This document shows positions 16,600 through 28,059 of a stretch of 64,000 bases of DNA, piece after piece. The number at the start of each line of letters is the position of its first letter. The stretch's first letter is position 1. The notes beneath the pieces are model-generated. The model made no database searches, had not been told where the DNA came from, and saw only the letters and a list, made by a program, of their open reading frames with translations. Location of the stretch: the NCBI RefSeq assembly GCF_000418325.1, contig NC_021658.1:1860001-1924000 (forward strand), written 5' to 3'. The stretch comes from Sorangium cellulosum So0157-2. GTDB lineage: Bacteria > Myxococcota_A > Polyangia > Polyangiales > Polyangiaceae. Made by a program: the position numbers and the translations under genes.

Positions 16600-18228
16600 A
16601 TGCGCAAGACAGCGCTCACCGCAACCGCACGCACCTCCATGAAAATTCGAGCTATCGTCGCGTCGTTCGCCGCGCTCACCGTGGCCGTGTCGTGCTCCCC
16701 GAGCGATCCGGGCCCTCCCGTGGACGCCGCCGCGGCGGGGAGCGGCGGCCAGGGGGGAGGCGGGCAGGGGGGAGGCGGAGGCAGCGCGACCGCGGGCTCG
16801 GGGGGCGGATCGTCGAGCAGCACCGGCGGCACCGGGGCCGTGGGCGGGAGCGGGGGCTCACCGAGCGAGCCACGCCCCACGGTGACCGCCGCTCCGGGCA
16901 CGGAGCTCGTCAGGATCGACACGGACGTGCTCCACCAGTCGTTCGAGGGCTGGGGCACGAGCCTGTGCTGGTGGGCCCATCACGTGGGCGGATGGGCGGA
17001 GGCCAAGCGCAATGCGGTCGTCGACGCGGTCGTCGATCCGGTGAGCGGCCTCGGCTACAACATCTTCCGCTACAACATCGGTGGAGGGGAGAACCCGTCC
17101 CACGAGCACATGAAGGAGCACCGCGAGATGCCGGGGTTCCAGGACGCCGACGGGACCTTCACGTGGGAGAACGACGAGAACCAGCGCGCCATCCTCCTGC
17201 GCATCGCGGAGCGCGGAGCGGACCTGATCTTCGAGGCGTTCTCCAACTCTCCCCCGTACTGGATGACGAGCAGCGGCTGCGCCTCGGGCAGCAGGAGCGG
17301 CGGAGACAACCTCAAAGCCGACCACTACGACGACTTCGCCCACTACCTCACCGAGGTCGTGCGCCATTACAGGGACGAGCACGGGATCACCTTTCGCACG
17401 CTGGAGCCGCTGAACGAGCCTTACGCCAACTGGTGGAAATCGGACGGCTCCCAGGAAGGTTGTCACTTCGACCGGGCGAGCCAGGAGAAGATCATCCGAG
17501 AGGTGGCCGCGCAGCTGGCCAGCAAGGGCCTCGACGAGACGGTGGTCAGCGCATCGGACGAGAACAGCATGGATGACGCCGTGCGGAACATCGGCGCGTT
17601 CGGCGCGGAGACGCTCGCCGCTCTCCAGCAGATCAACGTCCACTCCTACGCGGGCAGCCAGCGCAAGGAGCTCCGGCAGCTGGCGACCCGGCTCGGCAAG
17701 CGTCTGTGGCAATCGGAGTCGGGGCCCCTCGGGCAGGACCTGAGCGACGACACGGACGCGGCGCTGTTCATGGCGGAGCGCATCATCCGGGATCTGCGCG
17801 AGCTGCAGCCGGAGGCCTGGGTGGATTGGCAGTCGGGCGATCCGTCGCGCAGCTGGGCGAGCTTCACGCTGAACGACCGCGAGCAGTCCTACGCGCCCAT
17901 CAAGCGCTTTTACATGCATGCCGGCTTCAGCCGGTACATCCGGCCCGGCGCGACCTTCGTCGAGGTCGACAGCGAGGACATGGTGGCCGCGGTCAGCGCC
18001 GACGGGCGCGCTCTCACGCTCGTGGTCCGCAACGGCGATCGCGGCGCGAGCCGCGGCTACACGCTCGATCTCACGCGGCTCCCCACGGTCGGCCTCGCGG
18101 CGGAAGCGCACCGCACCTCGCGCACGGAGGACCTCGCGCGGCTCCCCGACATGGCGATCGAAGACTATCGCTTGGTGGTCACGGTCCCGGCCTTCTCCGT
18201 CACCACCTTGGTCATCCCGATGCCTTGA
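16600..18228 (+). CDS. Secreted glycoside hydrolase of family GH30 (lipoprotein)
   Basis: 542 residues from 16600; an in-frame ATG at 16639 (MKIRAIVASFAALTVAVSC) would also give a lipoprotein signal, with the Cys at residue 19 of that form. A Gly/Ser-rich linker (about 45-88) precedes an (beta/alpha)8 barrel: FEGWGTSLCWWAH, YNIFRYNIGGGENP, AFSNSPPYWMTSSG. TLEPLNEPYANWW carries the acid/base Glu and RLWQSESG the nucleophile Glu. The C-terminus (about 430-542) is the small beta domain typical of the family. The pattern is closest to GH30 endo-beta-1,6-galactanase-like enzymes; the substrate is inference. Its last 64 bases overlap the tail of the convergent AraC gene. Confidence 0.88.
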   Translation: MRKTALTATARTSMKIRAIVASFAALTVAVSCSPSDPGPPVDAAAAGSGGQGGGGQGGGGGSATAGSGGGSSSSTGGTGAVGGSGGSPSEPRPTVTAAPGTELVRIDTDVLHQSFEGWGTSLCWWAHHVGGWAEAKRNAVVDAVVDPVSGLGYNIFRYNIGGGENPSHEHMKEHREMPGFQDADGTFTWENDENQRAILLRIAERGADLIFEAFSNSPPYWMTSSGCASGSRSGGDNLKADHYDDFAHYLTEVVRHYRDEHGITFRTLEPLNEPYANWWKSDGSQEGCHFDRASQEKIIREVAAQLASKGLDETVVSASDENSMDDAVRNIGAFGAETLAALQQINVHSYAGSQRKELRQLATRLGKRLWQSESGPLGQDLSDDTDAALFMAERIIRDLRELQPEAWVDWQSGDPSRSWASFTLNDREQSYAPIKRFYMHAGFSRYIRPGATFVEVDSEDMVAAVSADGRALTLVVRNGDRGASRGYTLDLTRLPTVGLAAEAHRTSRTEDLARLPDMAIEDYRLVVTVPAFSVTTLVIPMP

Positions 18229-19085
18229 TGGGGCCGCATCGCCCCCGGCCGCGCGTCGCCCGGCCGCGCCTGCGCCGCGCGCCGGTAGGCCGCGGGCGTC
18301 GTGGCGAAGTGCCCCCGGAACAGGCGCGTGAAGTGGCTCGTGTCGCGGAAGCCCCAGCGCGCGGCGATCTCGAACACCGCGTCGTCCTGGCGGGTCGCGA
18401 GCTCGCTCGCCGCCCGCTCGAGGCGGCGCCGCCGGATGTGCGCGGCCAGCGAGCTGCCGAGCTGCTCGGCCATCGCGCCGTCGAGATAGCGGCGGCTCAC
18501 GCCCTGCGCCCGCGCGATGTCCGCCGGCTGGAGCGCCGGGTCGCCGAGGCGCAGCTCGATCTCCGCCAGCGCCCGCTCGACCCGGGTCCGCGAGAGCTCG
18601 GGCGCGCGGCCGCACATTCCGATCGCCTCGAGCACGACGCCGACGGCCGCTGCGCAATCGCGCTCCGACAGCGACGAGCCCTCGCGCAGGATCTGGCGCA
18701 GGAGCCCCGCCACGACCCGCTCGCCTGCGTGCTCCTCGCCGCGCGCGACGGCCGTCCGGAGGTCGACCCCGGGGTGCCGCTGCTGCACCACCGAGACCGG
18801 CAGCCGCAACAGCAGCCGCCGCCCGCGGCTCATCGAGAGCTCGAAGGGGGCGTCCGACTGGACCCAGGCGAACATCCCCTCGCGCAGGAGGGTCCGGCGG
18901 CCCCCCTGCGCGATGACCCCCTCGCCCTCGGCCACGGCGACGATCTTGAGCAGCCCCGTGGCCCGCGCGGGCTCGCAGCGGACCTCGAACGGCTCGGCGC
19001 CGAGCCAGAGCAGCTCGCCCGGGCCGGTCCGCACCGCGCGCTCGAGCATCGCGTCCGGAGGCGCCGCCAGGTGGGTCAGTTCCAT
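18165..19085 (-). CDS. AraC-family transcriptional regulator
   Basis: 306 residues. The first 150 form a cupin-like ligand domain (VRCEPARATGLLKIVAVAEG...EGMFAWVQSDAPFELSM). The C-terminus holds the paired AraC HTHs: LQPADIARAQGVSRRYLDGAMAEQLG (about 203-230) and FEIAARWGFRDTSHFTRLFRGHFATTPAAYR (about 250-280), the latter matching the family signature well. The protein runs on about 25 residues past the signature, overlapping the 3' end of the GH30 gene on the other strand. It is divergent from a metallo-hydrolase gene 90 bp away, its likely target. Confidence 0.9.
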   Translation of the reverse strand: MELTHLAAPPDAMLERAVRTGPGELLWLGAEPFEVRCEPARATGLLKIVAVAEGEGVIAQGGRRTLLREGMFAWVQSDAPFELSMSRGRRLLLRLPVSVVQQRHPGVDLRTAVARGEEHAGERVVAGLLRQILREGSSLSERDCAAAVGVVLEAIGMCGRAPELSRTRVERALAEIELRLGDPALQPADIARAQGVSRRYLDGAMAEQLGSSLAAHIRRRRLERAASELATRQDDAVFEIAARWGFRDTSHFTRLFRGHFATTPAAYRRAAQARPGDARPGAMRPHQGIGMTKVVTEKAGTVTTKR

Positions 19086-19175
19086 CGTGGACCACCCGCC
19101 GCGTCGAATCCGGCCAGGCGCCGCCCGCCGCGGCGCCGCACGCTGAGGCCAGACGTTCGGCCCCGGAGGAACATC

Positions 19176-19934
19176 ATGTCTGCCGTCCAGATCATTCGCG
19201 TGCCCATTTTACCCTTTCGCATGGTCAACGCGCACCTGCTCGTCGGCGCTGCAGGCTGCGTGCTGGTCGACGCCGGCGTGCCGGAAGCGGCGCCCAAGGT
19301 GGGCGAGGCGCTGGCCCGCGCGGGCCGCGGCTGGTCCGACCTGAAGTTGATCGTGGTCACGCACGCCCACATCGACCACGCCGGGAGCGCCGCCGCCCTG
19401 CGCGAGCGATCCGGAGCGCTCGTCGTCGCCCACGAGGCCGAGGTCGAGCACCTCGACGGGCGTGCCCCGATGACCTTCTGCCCGACCGGCTGGTTCGGTC
19501 GCGTGTTCGTCCGTGCCCCGCTCGTGCACGAGCGCTACGCCCCCGTCGCGCCCGACCTCGTGCTGTCCGGCAACGAGACGCTCGACCTGGCTCCCTACGG
19601 GGTCAAAGGTCGCGTGCGTCACACGCCCGGGCACACCCGGGGCTCGCTCTCGGTCGTCCTCGAGTCGCGCGAGGCGCTGGTCGGGGATCTTGTCGCCTCG
19701 GGGCTGATGCTGGGCGGGCTGGCGCGGCTGGGCCATGCGATCCGGCCCCCGTTCGAGCTGGACCCGCGCGCCGTCGGCGTCGCGCTGGAGCGGCTGGTCG
19801 ACGAGGGGGTGCAGACCTTCCACCTGGGTCACGGAGGGCCGCTCGGCGCCGGCGAGGTGCGGCGGCACGCCCGCGTGCTGGCTGGCTCCGTCGCGGGCGC
19901 GCCCCACCTGCAGCGGATGGTCCAGCCGCGGTGA
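19176..19934 (+). CDS. Metallo-beta-lactamase-fold hydrolase
   Basis: 252 residues from the ATG at 19176, preceded by GGAGGA; the long frame open upstream is not used. It has the zinc-binding signature VVTHAHIDHAGSAA (HxHxDH, about 61-75), then RHTPGHTRGSLSVVL (third His) and VGDLVASGL (bridging Asp) and a terminal LGHGGP His. This is the pattern of glyoxalase-II-like/quorum-lactonase-like MBL enzymes; the natural substrate is unknown. No signal peptide, so cytosolic. Divergent from an AraC regulator that probably controls it. Confidence 0.9.
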   Translation: MSAVQIIRVPILPFRMVNAHLLVGAAGCVLVDAGVPEAAPKVGEALARAGRGWSDLKLIVVTHAHIDHAGSAAALRERSGALVVAHEAEVEHLDGRAPMTFCPTGWFGRVFVRAPLVHERYAPVAPDLVLSGNETLDLAPYGVKGRVRHTPGHTRGSLSVVLESREALVGDLVASGLMLGGLARLGHAIRPPFELDPRAVGVALERLVDEGVQTFHLGHGGPLGAGEVRRHARVLAGSVAGAPHLQRMVQPR

Positions 19935-20064
19935 GCGCGGTCCTGCGGCGCGCGCACGGTCCTGCGCTGGTCTCCTTGACAAGGCGGGGCAGCCGTCGAC
20001 CACGCTATCTTTCCACGATACGTGGGGGGGCGCCGAGGGTGTTCTCGGCGCGGGCGTGCCGGGG

Positions 20065-22593
<2,529 letters not shown>

Positions 22594-22714
22594 GAGATGG
22601 CCTCCTGGGGGGACCGGGGCTTCAGCAAGGAGCGCACCAACGGTCGAGAGGCGTGCGGGCGACCGAGGCGCGGCGGAGCCGGTTGCAGCGCTCCGGCTGG
22701 CTCGCTGCGAACTC

Positions 22715-22863
22715 GCCCGTCTTCGGTCGCCCGTCTTCCGTCTTCCGTCTTCGGTCGCCCGTCTTCCGTCCTCCGTCTTCCGTGCTCGTCCTTCGTGCGC
22801 GTGCGCGATTCCCCGGAGTTCTCGCGCACGAGCACGAGAGACGAGCACGAGAGACGAGCACCC
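22715..22863. repeat. Low-complexity CGTCTTCC and ACGAGCACGAGAG tandem repeats
   Basis: From 22715 to about 22796 a 7-8 bp unit (CGTCTTCC, CGTCTTCGGTCGCC) is iterated with small variations. From 22827 to about 22863 a 13-14 bp unit (ACGAGCACGAGAG) repeats. Both lie in the 383-bp gap between the divergent catalase and P450 genes, and would be read as artefactual Arg/Lys/Asp-rich peptides if genes were called through them. Likely slippage-prone DNA sitting among the promoters. Confidence 0.75.
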
Positions 22864-22976
22864 TCCGCATCAAACCCGAGCGAAAACCACATTATGTGTC
22901 TCTTCCTCGATCTACCCCCCTCGCTCCCGGCGCCCGGTCCGCCCCGCGATTCCGGCGCCCGGTCCGCCCCACCGCG

Positions 22977-24383
22977 ATGATACAAGTCGCCCCCACCCCC
23001 GCCATGACCACCCCCCGCCTCCTCTCCTCCACCGCCCTCCCGCTCCTGCGGGGCCGCAACCCCGTCGCCCGCCGCGTCCAGACCCGGCATGGCTTCCCCG
23101 TCCTCCCCGGCGGCTTCCCGGTCGTGGGCCACATGCCGGCGATCGCCGTCGACGAGCTCGGCCTGCTCCGCGAGGGCCAGCGCCGCTTCGGCTCCCTCTT
23201 CTTCTGGACCCACGGCTTCCAGGCCTGGCAGCTCATCTACGCCTCGAACGAGGCCTTCTCGCTCTTCAAGAGCAAGACCGTCGACTCCTCGTACCTGACC
23301 GAAGGCGGGGTCGGCCACCTCTTCGGCCAGTCGCTGATGGCCCACGACGGCGCCTCGCACCGCCACATCCGCACCGCCATGAATGGGCCCTTCTCGCCGA
23401 AGGGGCTCGACGCCGCCGAGGTCGGCGCGATCGTCGCGACCAGCGTCGAGCGCAAGGTCCGCTCCTGGGTCGGCCAGCGCGACGTCCTGGTGCTGCGCGA
23501 GACCCGCGAGCTGGCCCTGGAGGTGATGTTCAAGATCACCGGCGTCGAGGACGACGAGCTCCCCGAGTGGCGCCGCCACTACGAAGATCTGATGCTCCTC
23601 ATCCTCAACCTGCCCTTCGACGTGCCGGGCTCGCCGAGGCGCCGCGGCCTCCGCGCCCGCGCCTGGCTCGACGCGCGCATCCGCCGGATCCTCGCCGACG
23701 TGCGCGCCCGCGGCGAGGCGAAGGGGCTCTTGCCCGCGCTGCTGGCGGCGCGCGACGAGGACGGCGAGCCGCTCTCGGAGCACGACCTGGTGGGCAACCT
23801 CCGCCTGCTCCTCCTCGCCGGCCACGAGACCTCGGCCTCGACCATGGCCTGGTGCGTCGCCCACCTCGCCGAGAGCCCCGCGACCTGGCGCGCGCTCCGC
23901 GAGGAGGCGTCGAGCGCGCCGGATCTCCCCCGCTCGCCCGCGGAGCTCCGCCGCTTCCCCTTCGCAGAGGCCGTGTTCCGCGAGGCGCTCCGCCTCCACC
24001 CGCCGGTGCCCCACGACGCCCGCCGCGCCGTCGCCGATTTCGAGATCGAAGGCCGCACCGTCCCCCGAGGGACCAACGTGGCGATCCCGCTGGTCCTGCT
24101 CTCGCGCGATCCTGAGCTCTACCCGGATCCGGACAGCTACCGCCCCGAGCGCTGGCTCGGCCGCAAGGAGGCGATCTCGCCGCTCGAGATCGCCCAGTTC
24201 GGCGGCGGCGCGCACTTCTGCCTCGGCTATCACCTCGCCTGGATGGAGATCGTCCAGTTCCTCGTCGCGCTCGGGCGGGCGCTCCCGGCCTCGGGCCCGA
24301 GGCTCCAGGGCGGATTCCCGGCCTCGCGCTACCTCCCGGTGCTCCGGCCCGCGGCGGGCACGCGCGTCCGCTTCGACGGCTGA
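22977..24383 (+). CDS. Cytochrome P450
   Basis: 468 residues from the ATG at 22977; an ATG at 23004 is an alternative. All key P450 landmarks are present: the I-helix LLLLAGHETSASTMAWC (oxygen activation Thr), the K-helix EALR, PRGTNVAIP, the PERW motif (DSYRPERWLG) and the heme loop FGGGAHFCLGYHLAW with the axial Cys. The N-terminal LPGGFPVVGHMPAI is like bacterial class I P450s such as CYP110-type fatty-acid or terpenoid hydroxylases. It is soluble and needs external redox partners, none of which is adjacent. Divergent from the catalase. Confidence 0.94.
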   Translation: MIQVAPTPAMTTPRLLSSTALPLLRGRNPVARRVQTRHGFPVLPGGFPVVGHMPAIAVDELGLLREGQRRFGSLFFWTHGFQAWQLIYASNEAFSLFKSKTVDSSYLTEGGVGHLFGQSLMAHDGASHRHIRTAMNGPFSPKGLDAAEVGAIVATSVERKVRSWVGQRDVLVLRETRELALEVMFKITGVEDDELPEWRRHYEDLMLLILNLPFDVPGSPRRRGLRARAWLDARIRRILADVRARGEAKGLLPALLAARDEDGEPLSEHDLVGNLRLLLLAGHETSASTMAWCVAHLAESPATWRALREEASSAPDLPRSPAELRRFPFAEAVFREALRLHPPVPHDARRAVADFEIEGRTVPRGTNVAIPLVLLSRDPELYPDPDSYRPERWLGRKEAISPLEIAQFGGGAHFCLGYHLAWMEIVQFLVALGRALPASGPRLQGGFPASRYLPVLRPAAGTRVRFDG

Positions 24384-24461
24384 AGCGGCGTGGGCCGGTC
24401 GTAGCGGAGCGGGCGCCCGGCGAGCGAGCGCGACGAGCACGTCGAAACCGCCGGCGCGCGC

Positions 24462-25082
24462 TCAGGCGGGCGCGGGGCGCGCGAACGCGCCGAGGAAGCG
24501 CGTCGCGAGGGCGGCGTCGCCGGCGATCTCGACCCCGCGCGGCTCGTGTCCAGCGAAGACGACGGCGCGGAGTGTGCGCGCGGTCGTGGTGATCGTCGCG
24601 TCGGGCGCCTCCGGCTCGCCGCGCGCCACCGACAGGGCGCCGCGCGCGATCTCGACCGAGAACGGCTCGCCGTCGAGGACGACCGCGAGCCTCCCGCGCG
24701 AGAGCGCGCCGGGGTCGAACGTGGTGCGGAGCGCGATCATCAGCGCGCTCGGGCTGAGCTCGCCCCGCGGCAGCGGGACCGCCCGACTTCCCCAGCGGGC
24801 CAGCGCCACGATCACCGGCTCGAGATCGCGCCCCCGGGGCGTGAGCTCGTAGACCGTCGCCGCGACGGGCGGCGCGAGCGCGCGCCGCTGCACCACGCCG
24901 GCGTCCTCGAGCTCCCGCAGCCGCTGCGACAGCACGTTGGGGCTGGCGGAAGGGAGCCCGGCGCGCAGATCGGTGAAGCGCCGCGGGCCGAGGAGGAGCT
25001 CGCGCACGACGAGGAGCGCCCACCGCTCCCCCACGCGGTCGAGGGCGCGCGCGATCCCGCACGGGTCCTGGTAGCTACGCAT
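24462..25082 (-). CDS. HxlR-family regulator with SCP2-like C-terminal domain
   Basis: 206 residues from the ATG at 25082 (MRSYQDPCGIARALDRVGER). The HxlR winged helix occupies about 8-95: WALLVVRELLLGPRRFTDL, SASPNVLSQRLRELEDAGVV, YELTPRGRDLEPVI. The C-terminal half (FDPGALSRGRLAVVLDGEPF...EIAGDAALATRFLGAF) resembles the sterol-carrier/SCP2 fold, a known fusion that may bind a hydrophobic effector. It is divergent from a dihydrofolate-reductase-like gene with a 17-bp perfect dyad in between. Confidence 0.85.
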   Translation of the reverse strand: MRSYQDPCGIARALDRVGERWALLVVRELLLGPRRFTDLRAGLPSASPNVLSQRLRELEDAGVVQRRALAPPVAATVYELTPRGRDLEPVIVALARWGSRAVPLPRGELSPSALMIALRTTFDPGALSRGRLAVVLDGEPFSVEIARGALSVARGEPEAPDATITTTARTLRAVVFAGHEPRGVEIAGDAALATRFLGAFARPAPA

Positions 25083-25116
25083 GGGTCCACGATGGAGTTT
25101 GACTTCAGGACCGTCC

Positions 25117-25133
25117 AGTCCTAATTTAGGACT
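25117..25133. promoter_or_regulatory. Palindromic operator between HxlR and reductase genes
   Basis: AGTCCTAATTTAGGACT is a perfect inverted repeat with 8-bp arms around a central T. It is centred in the 86-bp divergent gap and abuts a TAATAT box at 25133-25138 that could be the -10 of the rightward promoter. Such A/T-rich dyads are typical of HxlR/MarR-type operators; binding by the adjacent HxlR protein is inference. Confidence 0.7.
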
Positions 25134-25168
25134 AATATCTTTCAACGAGGTCGCGCGAGGAGGTTGCG

Positions 25169-25738
25169 ATGAGAAGGCTGACGGTGTTCGAGAACGTCTC
25201 GCTGGACGGCTACTTCGTCGATGCGCGAGGCGACATGAGCTGGGCTCACGCGTCCTCCGCGGGGGATCCCGAGTGGGCGCGCTTCTCCGCCGAGAACGCG
25301 AAGGGCGGCCGGGGCACGCTGCTCTTTGGCCGCAAGACCTACGAGCTCATGGCGGGCTTCTGGACGACCGAGGCCGCGCGCCAGCAGATGCCCGAGGTCG
25401 CCGAGGGCATGTCCCGGCTGGAGAAGCTCGTCGTCTCGCGCACGCTCGAGCAAGTCGGCTGGACGAACGCCTCCCTCCTCCGCGGCGACCTGGTGGAGCG
25501 GATCGCCGCGATGAAGCAGGGCAGCGGCGAGCCGATCCTGGTGATGGGGAGCGGCACGATCGTGGCGCAGCTCGCCCGGGCCGGGCTCATCGACGGCTAC
25601 ACGTTCGTCCTCGTGCCGATCCTGCTCGGCGGCGGCCGCACCCTCTTCGAGGGCCTCGACCGCCCCATCGCGCTCCGCCGCGTCTCCGAGCGCACCTTCC
25701 AGAACGGCAACATCGTCGCGACGTACGAGCCGAGGTGA
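25169..25738 (+). CDS. Dihydrofolate-reductase-like (RibD C-terminal type) protein
   Basis: 189 residues with AGGAGG before the ATG. It begins MRRLTVFENVSLDGYFVD, has the NADPH-binding-like LLFGRKTYELMAGFW, KLVVSRTLEQVGW, ILVMGSGTIVAQLARAGLID, and ends near PILLGGGRTLFEG. This order matches the RibD C-terminal/dihydrofolate-reductase superfamily seen in many stand-alone cytosolic oxidoreductases of unknown substrate. Probably controlled by the divergent HxlR protein. Confidence 0.9.
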   Translation: MRRLTVFENVSLDGYFVDARGDMSWAHASSAGDPEWARFSAENAKGGRGTLLFGRKTYELMAGFWTTEAARQQMPEVAEGMSRLEKLVVSRTLEQVGWTNASLLRGDLVERIAAMKQGSGEPILVMGSGTIVAQLARAGLIDGYTFVLVPILLGGGRTLFEGLDRPIALRRVSERTFQNGNIVATYEPR

Positions 25739-25852
25739 CGCGCGCGCCGGACGATCGCGCGCGCCGCGGCGCGGCGACTCGGCATTTCGACCGCCATCGG
25801 AGCCGCGCTCGGGGCGCCGGTCCCCTTCGCGCTGCGCTCGACGAGCGCGCGG

Positions 25853-26776
25853 TCAGCCGGCCGCTTCGCGCACCGCATCGCGGAACCACTGCTGCGCCGG
25901 ATCGCGGTGGTGGCGCTCGTGCCAGTACATGCGCACCTCGAAGCCGGGGAGCTTCACCGGCGGATCGACCACGCGCACGGGGAGGATCTCCGCGAAGGCC
26001 TCGGCCACGCGCGCGCCGACGGTGACGACCAGGTCGGAGCCGGCGACCACGTGCGGCGCGAGGAGGAAGTGCGGCACCGCCAGCGCCACGCGGCGGCGCT
26101 TCCCGAGCTGCGCCAGCGCCTCGTCGACGACGCCGCCGGGCGCGCCGCGCGGGGCGATGAGGACGTGGCGCATCGACGTCCAGGAGGCGAGGTCGATGCC
26201 CTTCTTCACCAGCGGGTGCCCCTTGCGCACGAGGCAGACGAAGCGCTCGCGGTAGAGCGGGCGTGAGCGGATGCCAGCGGGGAGCTCGTCGCTGCGCGCC
26301 GGGGCCACCGCCACGTCGGCGTCGCCGCGGGCGAGCTGCTCCGCGAAGGAGGCGTCGACCGGGCGGAGCCAGAGATCGACGTTCGGCGCCTCGCGCTCGA
26401 GGCGCTCGAGGAGCTTCGGCGCGAGGACGAAGGAGCCGTAGTCGGCGGCGGCGACGCTGAAGCTGCGGGCGGCGCTCGCGGCGACGAACGGCTCCTCGGC
26501 GCGGAAGCAGCGATCGAGGGCGCGCATCGCCTCGCGCACCGGCTCCGCCAGCTCCTGGGCGCGCGCCGTCGGGTCGAGGCCGCGCGAGGTGCGGACGAAG
26601 AGCGGATCGCCGAAGAGGCGCCGGAGCCGGCCGAGCGCGTGGCTCGTCGCCGACTGGGTGAGGCCGAGCCGCTTGCCCGCGCGCGTGAGGTGCCGCTCGT
26701 CGAGGAGCGCGCCGAGCACCCGCACGAGGTTGAGATCGACCGTGGCCACATCATGAACCGCAGGCATGATGGGCAT
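25853..26776 (-). CDS. LysR-family transcriptional regulator
   Basis: About 307 residues if the ATG at 26776 is used; 26767 (ATG) and 26749 (GTG, giving MATVDLNLVRV) are alternatives and the last gives the most canonical LysR N-terminus. HTH at DLNLVRVLGALLDERHLTRAG, KRLGLTQSATSHALGRLR, DPLFVRTSRGLDPTARA, typical of the NodD/SyrM/LinR-like subgroup. The effector domain follows from about residue 95. Divergent from a quinone-oxidoreductase-like gene, the likely target. Confidence 0.9.
   Translation of the reverse strand: MPIMPAVHDVATVDLNLVRVLGALLDERHLTRAGKRLGLTQSATSHALGRLRRLFGDPLFVRTSRGLDPTARAQELAEPVREAMRALDRCFRAEEPFVAASAARSFSVAAADYGSFVLAPKLLERLEREAPNVDLWLRPVDASFAEQLARGDADVAVAPARSDELPAGIRSRPLYRERFVCLVRKGHPLVKKGIDLASWTSMRHVLIAPRGAPGGVVDEALAQLGKRRRVALAVPHFLLAPHVVAGSDLVVTVGARVAEAFAEILPVRVVDPPVKLPGFEVRMYWHERHHRDPAQQWFRDAVREAAG
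26750..26770. promoter_or_regulatory. Inverted repeat ATCATG-N9-CATGAT (candidate LysR site)
   Basis: Six-bp perfect arms with T-N(x)-A spacing lie at the 5' end of the LysR gene, facing the divergent dehydrogenase gene. If the GTG at 26749 is the true start, the site would lie just outside the coding region, as expected for autoregulation. The site overlaps the coding region if translation starts at 26767 or 26776. Confidence 0.4.
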
Positions 26777-26961
26777 GTCTAGCATGCAGTAGACCGATGC
26801 GCCGAGCGGGCGCATCTTCTCCGCGTCGACGGCGCGTTCGCCGTGAAGCCGTGAAGGACGAGGAGCACGCGCGCGGACGACGTCATCGCGGGGCTCCGGA
26901 GGACACGGGCTCGGTCGTCGCCGACGCGGCGCGGCCGCGATCACCGCTTGGAGGATTCAGG

Positions 26962-27915
26962 ATGAAGGCTGCAGTCGTCGATGCGCTTGGTGCCCCGCCG
27001 TCCTATGGCGACTTCCGTGAGCCGGAGCCCGGCGACGGTGAGACCGTGGTGACGGTGCATGCCGCTCCGCTCAGCCCCATCGTCAAAGCCCTGGCCTCGG
27101 GCAGGCACTATGCGAGCGGAAAGAGCGGCGGCTTCGTCCCAGGCGTCGATGGCGTCGGCACGGACGCCGCGGGGAGGCGTGTCTACTTCCTGTTCCCAAA
27201 GGCGCCCTTCGGCTCGATGGCCGAGAGGGCGCTCGCCATGGACAGCATGATCGTGCCGGTGCCCGACATGCTCTCCGATGAGCAGGCCGCAGCGATCGCG
27301 ACCGCGGGGCTCGCCTCCTGGATCGCGCTGTCGCGCCGGGCGCTCCTCCGCAAGGGCGACACGGTGCTCGTGAACGGCGCGACGGGCGCGGCAGGGGGCA
27401 TGGCGATCCAGACGGCCCGTCACTTCGGAGCGAGCAAGGTGATCGCTGTCGGTCGTAACAAGGTGAAGCTCGACCGGCTCGACGCCGACGTGAACATCGC
27501 CCTTGACGATGACGCGGATCGATCTTTGCGGGAGCAATTCGATCGAGGCGTCGACGTCGTGCTCGACTTCGTGTGGGGCGAGCCGGCCGTCCGCGTTCTC
27601 CGCGCAGCGACGAAGGACCGTGGGTCCAGGGCTGGCGAGCCACGCCTGCGCTTCGTTCAGCTGGGTACCGTGGCTGGCGACGAGGTTCCGATCCGAGGTG
27701 ACATGCTGCGCAGCACGGGGCTCGAGCTGATCGGCAGCGGTATCGGAAGCGTCCCCGTGAAGCAGCTTGTGGCCGGGGCCGGCGAGCTGTTGGCGGCGGC
27801 CCCGGCGGCCGGCTTCCGTGTGCCGTTCAGAGGTCTGCCGCTCAGCGCTGTGACCGATGCCTGGAGCGAAGAGCCGGACGTGCGGTGCCTTCTCCTGCCG
27901 AACGCGAAGGCCTGA
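26962..27915 (+). CDS. Zinc-type alcohol dehydrogenase/quinone oxidoreductase (MDR family)
   Basis: 317 residues from the ATG at 26962, preceded by GAGGATTCAGG. N-terminal GroES-like part (MKAAVVDALGAPPSYGDF...GFVPGVDGVGTDAAG), then the Rossmann NAD(P)H-binding motif VLVNGATGAAGGMAIQTARHFGA and the conserved VIAVGRNKVKLDRL. It lacks the Cys/His cluster for zinc, so it belongs with zinc-free quinone-oxidoreductase-like enzymes. Substrate unknown. Divergent LysR regulator 5'. Confidence 0.87.
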   Translation: MKAAVVDALGAPPSYGDFREPEPGDGETVVTVHAAPLSPIVKALASGRHYASGKSGGFVPGVDGVGTDAAGRRVYFLFPKAPFGSMAERALAMDSMIVPVPDMLSDEQAAAIATAGLASWIALSRRALLRKGDTVLVNGATGAAGGMAIQTARHFGASKVIAVGRNKVKLDRLDADVNIALDDDADRSLREQFDRGVDVVLDFVWGEPAVRVLRAATKDRGSRAGEPRLRFVQLGTVAGDEVPIRGDMLRSTGLELIGSGIGSVPVKQLVAGAGELLAAAPAAGFRVPFRGLPLSAVTDAWSEEPDVRCLLLPNAKA

Positions 27916-28059
27916 GGTCGACCATCCGCTTGCATGGCGCTCGCGGAGCTCCGGGCCCGCGTCCGGCAGCGGAATGCCGCCGCGGACCGCGCTCGCCGCA
28001 AGATCAGCTGGGAAATCGTCGGGTCCGACGGGTTCAATAGAATCGAGTCAGAGCCCTAG

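Noticed and set aside
22594..22848. N-terminal extension of the catalase frame through RKTEDGRR-type repeats
   Set aside because: It is translation of tandem repeats upstream of a good AGGAGG ribosome site and ATG at 22593.
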